Shown one piece after another: positions 1 through 5,689 of a DNA stretch of 6,975 bases. Each line of letters starts with the position of its first letter. Position 1 is the stretch's first letter. Position numbers and translations under genes: made by a program. Under the pieces are notes generated by a model that ran no database searches, was not told the DNA's origin, and was given only the letters and a program-made list of their open reading frames with translations. Origin of the DNA: Gammaproteobacteria bacterium (GTDB lineage Bacteria; Pseudomonadota; Gammaproteobacteria; Steroidobacterales; Woeseiaceae); the NCBI GenBank assembly GCA_029881015.1, contig JAOUNK010000178.1, positions 1 to 6,975 of the forward strand, given 5' to 3'.

Positions 1-31
1 CGAGATCCGGGTCAATACGGCCGCCGAGTAA
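1..31 (+). CDS. Possible 3' end of an upstream gene (partial)
   Basis: Starting at base 2, one frame reads EIRVNTAAE and then stops at TAA (29-31). The stop lies just before the convergent end of the STAS-like gene at 40, which is a natural place for a gene to end. Only nine codons are visible, and the other two forward frames are also open here, so the coding call rests on position alone. No family can be assigned. Confidence 0.25.
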   Translation, partial: EIRVNTAAE

Positions 32-39
32 GCCGGCTC

Positions 40-414
40 CTATCCGGCCCGCGCCAGCCAGCGACGGGCCTCGTGCTCGTCGGCGAACAGCCGGCCGTTT
101 ATCATGCCCCGGTTCAGGAGCACGGTCTCCACCAGTTGTGACATTTCGTAGGCGGCCGGATTCAATTGCGCCCAGGCGATGCGGTGGTCGATAGTGACCC
201 CGGCCTCGAGGAAGATAGCCTGGTGGTCGAAGGCATCGCCCAGCTTCAGCGGCGTGTCGAGGTAGGACAGGCCCAGGATCGAGTGACAGTTGTGCGCGGC
301 GCAAGCCTTCACGATGTCGGTCCACATCTGCAGCGACGTGGTCCTGTCCAGCGAGCCCTTAACTCGTACTTCGATTGCAGAGTTAACGTGCTCGATCGAA
401 TACTGAGCAGCCAT
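40..414 (-). CDS. SpoIIAA/STAS-like small protein
   Basis: A 124-residue soluble protein with no signal peptide or membrane segment. Its pattern is that of small SpoIIAA-like (STAS-fold) proteins. It opens with a beta strand (YSIEHVNSAIEVRVKGSL), has a helix around LQMWTDIVKACAAH, a central strand (HSILGLSYLD), then HRIAWAQLNPAAYEMSQLVE, and it closes with RLFADEHEARRWLA, which matches the usual ending 'vF.d..eA..WL' of this group. STAS domains of this kind usually act as regulatory or binding modules, but no partner is visible here. The start is ATG at 414-412. The Shine-Dalgarno is poor: the nearest AGG is about 14 bases upstream. The gene is divergent from the secreted Cys-rich protein gene, with 131 bases between the start codons. 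The fold call is by sequence pattern and the function is unknown. Confidence 0.72.
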   Translation of the reverse strand: MAAQYSIEHVNSAIEVRVKGSLDRTTSLQMWTDIVKACAAHNCHSILGLSYLDTPLKLGDAFDHQAIFLEAGVTIDHRIAWAQLNPAAYEMSQLVETVLLNRGMINGRLFADEHEARRWLARAG

Positions 415-545
415 GAGGTAAGTCTAGACCTGAATTCCGGTTTCCCGGATACGTATTTGGTGTAATCGCGACCGATCTTTCCCCGATTGCTCGTCTACAG
501 GGCATGGCAAGAAAAAGCCTGATCCTGAAGATAAGGGGAACAATC
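415..545. promoter_or_regulatory. Divergent intergenic region with candidate extended -10 promoter
   Basis: This region lies between two divergent genes and should carry promoters in both directions. For the rightward gene, 458-466 reads TGGTGTAAT, which fits an extended -10 (TGn plus TGTAAT, 5 of 6 to TATAAT). No good -35 lies 16-18 bases upstream, as expected if the TG extension compensates. The implied leader would be roughly 70 bases. An 8-base palindrome GTCTAGAC (422-429) and a short hairpin TCCGG-TTTC-CCGGA (436-449) also lie here. Either could be an operator, but both are short enough to be chance. I found no convincing leftward promoter. Confidence 0.35.
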
Positions 546-1670
546 ATGTTGAACAAAACCTTGAGTACTGTGCTCGTCGCGATCGCGCTGATGTCGGTAC
601 CGCCGGTGTCTGCCGGGGACCGCTATGAGCCTTCGGCCTGCAAGCAAACGGCCAGGACTCTGTACCATGCCTGTAAATACGATGTCCGTGACAACTACTA
701 CGAGACCCTTGCGAACTGCCAGAACCTGGCGAGCCTCGGCGAACGAAAGGCGTGTTATCGGGACGCCGATGCAGAACGACAGGATGAGCGGGCGTTCTGC
801 GGCGACGTAAAAGAGGCGCGCACCGAAGCGTGCGAGGTCCTCAACGAAGATCGCTACGATACCGACCCCCTGCTGACGAACGATTTTATCCATCCGGACC
901 AGGTGCCCGACGAGTTCGCGCCCAATCCCTATGTGTCGGTCGCGGCGGGTCATACCTACGTCTTGCGCGCGGGCGAGGAGGGCGGAGAAACGGTCGTTGT
1001 GCACGTCACCGACGACACCCGGGAGATCCTGGGCGTGTCATGCAGGGTAGTCGTGGACATCGTCGTCGAGACGTCGGAAGACGATGAGACCGGCGACGTC
1101 GAGTATGAGGCTGTGGAAGTCACCGATGACTGGTTCGCCCAGACACTTGCCGGCGACGTCGTCTATTGCGGGGAAATAGCACGCAACTTCGAAGACGGCG
1201 TGCTCCGCGACCTGGACGGGTCTTTCGAGGCAGGACTCGATTTCGCGAAATCCGGGTTCCTCGCGTTGAATACGCCCATCTGGGGCCTGGCCCACCGGCA
1301 GGAGTTTGCCCTTGGCGAGGCAGAGGACATTATCCAGTACATCGATCTGGGTACCGCGCCATCGGCTGAAGAAGGCGGCAATAACGCCAATGAAAAGTAT
1401 TCCTGCGGTACGGACAAGTGCCTCAAGACATTCGACTTTGCGCCGATCGATCCCGAGTCGACCGAGTACAAGTACTACCTGCCGGGCACCGGTTTCGTAC
1501 TGGCAGTCGCGATGGACGACGGGGAGATCACGGGTGAGCGCGAGGAGCTCATGTGCGTCGGTGACTCGCTGGACGTCCTGTCCGACGATCCCGATTGCGG
1601 CATTGCGGACCCCGAGCTGCTGCTCGAAGAGCTCTGCACGCTCGCGGCGGGTACGTTTTGCGAGGATTAG
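546..1670 (+). CDS. Secreted Cys-rich protein with triplicated Cys module, unknown function
   Basis: A 374-residue exported protein. I start it at ATG 546 rather than the in-frame ATG at 504. The 546 start has AAGGGGA (533-539) seven bases upstream and opens directly into a signal peptide (MLNKTLSTVLVAIALMSVPP, cleavage probably after VSA at residues 21-23). The mature protein is acidic with 14 cysteines. The first six form three tandem units with spacing C-x10-C-x14-C-x11-C-x14-C-x10-C, probably helical hairpins tied by disulfides. The rest resembles a widespread uncharacterised secreted family: VTDDTREILGVSC, VTDDWFAQTLAGDVVYCGE, NFEDG, LDGSFEAGLDFAKSGFL, RQEFALGEAED, then IDPESTEYKYYLPGTGFVLAV. 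These blocks I know from memory as conserved in that family, whose consensus has DWYAQD.DGNVWY.GE and GSWEAG.DGA. No enzymatic motif is evident. The gene is monocistronic, ending at the terminator at 1686-1743. Confidence 0.85.
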   Translation: MLNKTLSTVLVAIALMSVPPVSAGDRYEPSACKQTARTLYHACKYDVRDNYYETLANCQNLASLGERKACYRDADAERQDERAFCGDVKEARTEACEVLNEDRYDTDPLLTNDFIHPDQVPDEFAPNPYVSVAAGHTYVLRAGEEGGETVVVHVTDDTREILGVSCRVVVDIVVETSEDDETGDVEYEAVEVTDDWFAQTLAGDVVYCGEIARNFEDGVLRDLDGSFEAGLDFAKSGFLALNTPIWGLAHRQEFALGEAEDIIQYIDLGTAPSAEEGGNNANEKYSCGTDKCLKTFDFAPIDPESTEYKYYLPGTGFVLAVAMDDGEITGEREELMCVGDSLDVLSDDPDCGIADPELLLEELCTLAAGTFCED

Positions 1671-1685
1671 GGCGAACCCGTGAGC

Positions 1686-1743
1686 CGGTCGCTGTGTCTG
1701 GATTGTCCGAAGACGTACAATCCAGACCGGCGCGACCGTTTTT
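1686..1743 (+). terminator. Rho-independent terminator with a two-part stem
   Basis: The outer arms CGGTCGC (1686-1692) and GCGACCG (1732-1738) pair over 7 bp. After a small internal loop (TGT/CGGC), the inner arms GTCTGGATTGT (1696-1706) and ACAATCCAGAC (1717-1727) pair over 11 bp around a 10-base loop. A T5 run (1739-1743) follows the outer arm directly. This is the textbook layout of an intrinsic terminator, placed 15 bases after the stop of the secreted-protein gene. It separates that gene from the sigma factor operon. The sequence CGCGA-CCGTTTT-TCGCG (1731-1747) could form a small alternative hairpin that would compete with the outer stem. Confidence 0.8.
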
Positions 1744-1776
1744 CGCGATCCCAACCGTCTAACAGGCGAATCCCTT

Positions 1777-1792
1777 GAGAGGTTTGGGCGTG
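1777..1792 (+). promoter_or_regulatory. RBS and GTG start that set the 5' end of the sigma factor
   Basis: GAGAGG (1777-1782) lies seven bases before GTG 1790, an ideal distance. The in-frame TTG at 1775 overlaps this Shine-Dalgarno and has no good site of its own. The GTG start gives MAVYLEDKRLVKRLLKGDER, a normal ECF sigma N-terminus. Confidence 0.7.
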
Positions 1793-2410
1793 GCGGTATA
1801 CCTGGAGGACAAACGGCTTGTAAAACGGTTGCTCAAGGGCGACGAGCGAGCTTTTGACCGGTTCTTTGATGAGAACTTTGCCCGCCTGTACCGCTTTGCG
1901 TTGACACGCCTCGCGGACGATCCCGATGCCGCCCGCGAGGTTGCCCAGGTTTCGCTCGGCAAGGCGGCGCGCAAGCTGCACACCTACAAGGCCGAGGCCG
2001 CGCTGTTCACGTGGCTGTGCGCGATCTGCCGCAATGAAACGAGCGACTGGCTCGCCAGCCAGGGTCGCTACCGCGACCATATCGTCCTGACAGAGGATTT
2101 CCCCGACGTTCGGGCGGCTGTCGATTCGTTCCAGGTCCCGGAGCAGATGAGCCCGGACCGGCACTATCGGCGCGTGGAGCTGTTGCGCCTGATACAGGTT
2201 GCGCTCGATCAGCTACCGCCGAAGTACGGCGACATCCTTGAGTGGAAGTACATCGAGGGACATTCGATCCTGGAGATTTCGGAGCGCATGAACCTGGGTA
2301 CCGAGGCAACACAATCATTACTGGCGCGCGCCAAGAGAGCGTTCGCCGATGTGTATACGTCGATGACCGATGGGCTCGACCGACACGAGAGCGAACTGGT
2401 GAAATCATGA
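1790..2410 (+). CDS. ECF (sigma-70 family group IV) RNA polymerase sigma factor
   Basis: A 206-residue sigma factor that would direct RNA polymerase to a small regulon. Region 2 spans about residues 17-92: GDERAFDRFFDENFARLYRF binds the beta' coiled coil, and FTWLCAICRNETSDW covers the -10 recognition segment. After a linker, region 4 spans about 130-190: IQVALDQLPPKYGDILEWKY, then the helix-turn-helix HSILEISERMNLGTEATQSL and LARAKRAF for -35 binding. Length and the two-region layout are standard for ECF factors. The gene ends ATGA (2407-2410), overlapping the FecR-like start, so the two are translationally coupled. That pairing, plus the receptor downstream, identifies it as a FecI-type factor controlled by cell-surface signalling. 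The target promoters are not known. The operon promoter probably lies in the short gap after the terminator or overlaps it, and no clear consensus is visible. Confidence 0.93.
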   Translation: MAVYLEDKRLVKRLLKGDERAFDRFFDENFARLYRFALTRLADDPDAAREVAQVSLGKAARKLHTYKAEAALFTWLCAICRNETSDWLASQGRYRDHIVLTEDFPDVRAAVDSFQVPEQMSPDRHYRRVELLRLIQVALDQLPPKYGDILEWKYIEGHSILEISERMNLGTEATQSLLARAKRAFADVYTSMTDGLDRHESELVKS

Positions 2411-3390
2411 GCAAAGTAGATCACGAGGTGTTGGAAGACCTGCTGAGCCACGCGTCGCCGCGTCCGGCGCCAGGCGCCGATGATGTGGCAGCGGCGAAAG
2501 CGGCTGTCCGGGAGGAATGGATGAGGGTTGCCGCGAAGCATCGCGGTCGCAGGCGTGTCGTGCAATACGCGATGGCCGCCACGGTGCTACTGGCCGCATT
2601 CGCAGGCCTCAACGTTCTTCGCAGTCCGGTAGACGCGGCGGTTCGTGTTGCCTCGATCGAAAGGAGTTTCGGCCCGGTCTATCTGCTCGGCGACCAGGCG
2701 GAACTGCGGCCCACGGACGACCTCGCCAACATCAATACAGGCCAGACGATCGTCACCGGGGACGAATCCGGCCTGGCGCTGACATGGGGCACCGGCGGTT
2801 CGGTGCGCATCGACGCCAATTCGCGTGTGACCTTCACCGCCAGCGATGCCTTGTTCCTCGAGTCCGGTCGCGTCTACTTCGATTCGCAGACCGCTGCGCT
2901 GGCCGCCGGCGCGGGCGCTGCGCCACGATTTGTCGTGGGGACGGAACAGGGTCGCGTGCACCACCTTGGCACGCAGTTCATGACCGAATCCGGCGCCGAT
3001 CGACTGGTTGTCAGCGTACGGGAGGGCCGTGTGAACATCGAAGGCGTCTACCACGGTCAGCAGGCAACCGCCGGCGAGCAGGTGACTCTTGCCGGCCGCC
3101 AGCAGCCCAGCGTCCTGCGTATTGAGCGCTCCGGCGCCATGTGGAACTGGGTTGAACGCACAACCCCCGCCGTCGATGTGGACGGCAAGACCCTGCACGA
3201 GTTTCTGCTCTGGGCCTGTCGTGAGATGGGCCTTGAACTGCGGTATGAAGGCAAGGCCGAAGCAGCCGCGCACCAGGCTGTACTGAAGGGATCGATCGAC
3301 ACGGAGCCCGGCGAGGCGCTAGGCCTCAGGCTTGAAACGGCCGCGCTCGACTGGCGCATCGAGCAAGGAGTGATCTATATCAGCGACTAG
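2407..3390 (+). CDS. FecR-like anti-sigma factor / transmembrane signal transducer
   Basis: A 327-residue inner-membrane regulator paired with the upstream sigma factor. Residues 1-50 are cytoplasmic and basic near the end (AAKHRGRRR), with a helix containing REEWMRV that would contact the sigma factor. A single membrane segment covers about 51-71 (VVQYAMAATVLLAAFAGLNV), with positive residues on its inner side. The periplasmic FecR domain follows: FGPVYLLGD, GQTIVTGDESGLALTWGTGG, SVRIDANSRVTF, LESGRVYFDS, HHLGTQFMTE, LVVSVREGRVNI and GEQVTL. The last ~70 residues (from about DGKTLHEFLLWACREMGLEL to GVIYISD) look like an STN/DUF4974-type beta-alpha-beta module, the part of FecR proteins that meets the receptor's signalling domain. 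The ATG start at 2407 overlaps the sigma factor stop. The reading frame is open 55 codons further upstream, but that part lies inside the sigma gene and has no RBS. Its 3' end holds the receptor's RBS and start. Confidence 0.9.
   Translation: MSKVDHEVLEDLLSHASPRPAPGADDVAAAKAAVREEWMRVAAKHRGRRRVVQYAMAATVLLAAFAGLNVLRSPVDAAVRVASIERSFGPVYLLGDQAELRPTDDLANINTGQTIVTGDESGLALTWGTGGSVRIDANSRVTFTASDALFLESGRVYFDSQTAALAAGAGAAPRFVVGTEQGRVHHLGTQFMTESGADRLVVSVREGRVNIEGVYHGQQATAGEQVTLAGRQQPSVLRIERSGAMWNWVERTTPAVDVDGKTLHEFLLWACREMGLELRYEGKAEAAAHQAVLKGSIDTEPGEALGLRLETAALDWRIEQGVIYISD
3365..3379 (+). promoter_or_regulatory. Strong RBS followed by an ATA start codon for the receptor
   Basis: AAGGAG (3365-3370), a nearly perfect Shine-Dalgarno, is followed after six bases by ATA (3377-3379) in the receptor frame. 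No ATG, GTG or TTG exists in that frame between the stop at 3371-3373 and TTG 3434. Reading from ATA gives (M)SATRARHSGRSLLAALLL and then TTAAVAA, a complete signal peptide with a basic n-region. ATG at this place would have been unremarkable, so this is either a real AUA initiation site or a G-to-A change or sequencing error. Confidence 0.65.
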
Positions 3391-5689
3391 AGCCAGGCAT
3401 TCGGGCCGCAGCCTGCTTGCGGCACTGCTCCTGTTGACGACGGCCGCCGTGGCCGCCGACGGGCAGGCTGGGTCTTTCGCCGGCCGTCAGGTTGTCAGCG
3501 TCATCGAGGAATTCCGCGCTGCCGGCGTCGAGTTTGCCTACAGCACCAACGTCGTAACGGACGACCTGCACGTTGCCTTCGAACCCGAGCCCGGTTCACC
3601 GCTCCACATCATGCGCCAGATTCTGCGGCCGCACGGCCTCACGGTGCGCGAGGAATCCGGCTTCTACCTGGTTGTCCGGGAACAGCCGTCGAGAGCGGCA
3701 CGGCCCGTGCAGGCGGCGCCAGCACGCCCGGCGCCGGCCGACCTTGAGACCGTTGTCGTCGCCGCCAGTCGCTACGAGGTTTCGCGGGACCTGTCGCCAT
3801 CACGCTTCATGCTCGACCAGCGCTCCATTCAGAACATGCCCGACATCGGCGAAGACCCGATACGCGTGGCGCAACGCCTGCCGGGTGCTGCCGCAAGCGG
3901 CGCCTCCGCCAGGACACATTTCCGGGGTGGCGAAGAAAACGAGATCGGCATCATGCTCAACGGCCAGTGGCTTTTCGATCCGTTTCACATTCGTGACTAC
4001 CAGAGTGTTTTCAGCGCGATTGACGCACGTGCGATCGACGGGGTCGAGGTCTACACAGGCGGTTTTCCCGTCCTCTACGGCGATCGCATGAGTGGACTGG
4101 TCCTTATGGACTCGCTTGAATCGGAGAAGGCTCGTCATACCGAAATCGGCGTGAGTGTCTTCAACACATCGCTGTTAACGGCCGGTACCAGGAGCGGACA
4201 CAACTGGGTGTTCTCGGCGCGCCGGGGCAACCTCGACCTCGTCATCGACCCCAGGTTCGGTCAGCCGTCGTACTTCGACCTGTTTGGCGAATACTCGATC
4301 GAGCTGTCCCCGCACCAGCGCTTGTCGGCGAATGCGCTGTATGCCGATGACCAGGTCGAACTCGTCCTGGAAACGGATCCGGAAGAGCGTGAGCAGGTCG
4401 TCAGCAACACGAAAAACGCGCAGCTATGGTTGCGCCTCGACAGCGACTGGTCGTCAAGGCTGGCCAGTACGACGGTCCTGTCGTTTGTAAACTATTCGAA
4501 TCGGCGGCGCGGGACGGCAAACGACCCGGAAAAGATGATCGCGGATGTCACCGACGATCGCGACATCGACCAGTTCTCCGTCAAGCAGGACTGGGTGTGG
4601 AACCCGTCGACCGATCACCTTGTACAGTGGGGTGTTCAGGCCTCCTTCGGCGAGGCGAACTATCGCTACGATGCCGCGGCGGCATACTTTGGCCTGCAGG
4701 CGCTCTACGCGAATCAGCCGGCGAACCTGGGCAGGTCCCTGGCAGCGAATCCGGAGGGCGGCAGCTATGCGCTCTATGTGTCCGACCGGTGGAAGCTCAC
4801 CGAACGTTCCGTACTCGAGTGGGGACTGCGCTGGGATGACCAGACCTATACCGAGGAAAACTCCGATTCCCAGTTAAGTCCACGACTTAGCTACATGTTT
4901 CAGCCCTGGGAGAAAGGTGAACTGCGTGTCAGCGTCGGCCGCTACCACCAGTCACAACCGATACAGTCGCTGCAAATCGAAGACGGCATCACGAATTTCT
5001 GGCCGGCACAACGCGCAGACCATGTCATTGTCGGACTCAAGCAACTGGTGGCCGACGACATTGCCGTGCGGGCCGAGATATTCCACAAAGACATTCGGGA
5101 TCTTCGGCCGCGCTTTGAAAATCTCTATGACCCGCTCGGCATCATGCCTGAGCTGCAGCCGGACCGGGTACGTATCGAGCCGGCGCGCGCACGCGCGCAA
5201 GGCCTGGAGCTGACCGCCGACAGCGTTCGTGCTCCGTGGAACTGGTGGGCGTCCTATACCTGGTCCAAAGTGACCGACCGTATCGGCGGGCGCGACGTAC
5301 CGCGCGGCTGGGACCAGCGTCACGCCTTCCAGGGTGGGCTTGGATGGCATCGCGAAGGGTGGAATTTCTCGGTCGCGGCAAGTGTGCACTCCGGCTGGCC
5401 CACGACAGGCCTGACGCTGGATGACGATGGCGCAGCCATTCCCGGTCCCCGCAATGTGGAACGCCTGCCCACCTTCGCCAGTCTCGACCTGCGCTTGAGT
5501 CGCAAGTTCGACGTGCGGCGAGGTACGCTGACCGCCTTCGTCGAGGTCTCCAACGCACTGAATCGTCGCAACATGTGCTGTTTCGACTGGGATATCGACG
5601 AAGACGACGAGGGCAATCCAGTGCTGGAGAACAGCCCGGACTACTGGCTGCCACTACTCCCCGCCATCGGCATTCTCTGGGAGTTCTGA
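3377..5689 (+). CDS. TonB-dependent outer-membrane receptor with STN signalling domain (FecA-like transducer)
   Basis: About 770 residues if started at ATA 3377. The first conventional in-frame start, TTG 3434, falls inside the hydrophobic core of the signal peptide and would destroy it. Domains in order: signal peptide 1-27 (cleavage after AVAA); STN domain about 34-102 (VVSVIEEFRAAGVEFAYSTN through FYLVV), which in FecA-type receptors signals to FecR; Ala/Pro-rich linker; TonB-box-like LETVVVAASRY about 123-133; plug to about 245 (FRGGEENEIGIMLNGQWLFD, AIDGVEVYTGGFPVLYGDR); then a 22-strand-type barrel ending in WEF, with the C-terminal aromatic residue needed for barrel assembly. A CC pair (734-735) and an acidic run (DWDIDEDDE) precede the last strand. 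It imports an unidentified ligand using TonB energy and probably reports binding to the FecR and sigma pair. The 14-base overlap with fecR implies coupled translation. Receptor identity is firm, ligand unknown. Confidence 0.92.
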   Translation: MSATRARHSGRSLLAALLLLTTAAVAADGQAGSFAGRQVVSVIEEFRAAGVEFAYSTNVVTDDLHVAFEPEPGSPLHIMRQILRPHGLTVREESGFYLVVREQPSRAARPVQAAPARPAPADLETVVVAASRYEVSRDLSPSRFMLDQRSIQNMPDIGEDPIRVAQRLPGAAASGASARTHFRGGEENEIGIMLNGQWLFDPFHIRDYQSVFSAIDARAIDGVEVYTGGFPVLYGDRMSGLVLMDSLESEKARHTEIGVSVFNTSLLTAGTRSGHNWVFSARRGNLDLVIDPRFGQPSYFDLFGEYSIELSPHQRLSANALYADDQVELVLETDPEEREQVVSNTKNAQLWLRLDSDWSSRLASTTVLSFVNYSNRRRGTANDPEKMIADVTDDRDIDQFSVKQDWVWNPSTDHLVQWGVQASFGEANYRYDAAAAYFGLQALYANQPANLGRSLAANPEGGSYALYVSDRWKLTERSVLEWGLRWDDQTYTEENSDSQLSPRLSYMFQPWEKGELRVSVGRYHQSQPIQSLQIEDGITNFWPAQRADHVIVGLKQLVADDIAVRAEIFHKDIRDLRPRFENLYDPLGIMPELQPDRVRIEPARARAQGLELTADSVRAPWNWWASYTWSKVTDRIGGRDVPRGWDQRHAFQGGLGWHREGWNFSVAASVHSGWPTTGLTLDDDGAAIPGPRNVERLPTFASLDLRLSRKFDVRRGTLTAFVEVSNALNRRNMCCFDWDIDEDDEGNPVLENSPDYWLPLLPAIGILWEF

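Noticed and set aside
436..449. Hairpin TCCGG-TTTC-CCGGA as a terminator
   Set aside because: The stem is only 5 bp and has no T run. It lies between divergent genes where no terminator is needed.
504..545. ATG 504 as the start of the secreted protein
   Set aside because: It adds 14 residues in front of a complete signal peptide and lacks the good RBS that sits before ATG 546.
2242..2406. Upstream extension of the FecR-like reading frame to 2242
   Set aside because: These codons lie inside the sigma factor's region 4 in another frame, with no RBS. The ATGA overlap at 2407 is the natural start.
3434..3436. TTG 3434 as the receptor start
   Set aside because: It would begin in the middle of the signal peptide hydrophobic core, removing the basic n-region, and it has no Shine-Dalgarno. 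The in-frame sequence upstream is clearly signal-peptide-like.
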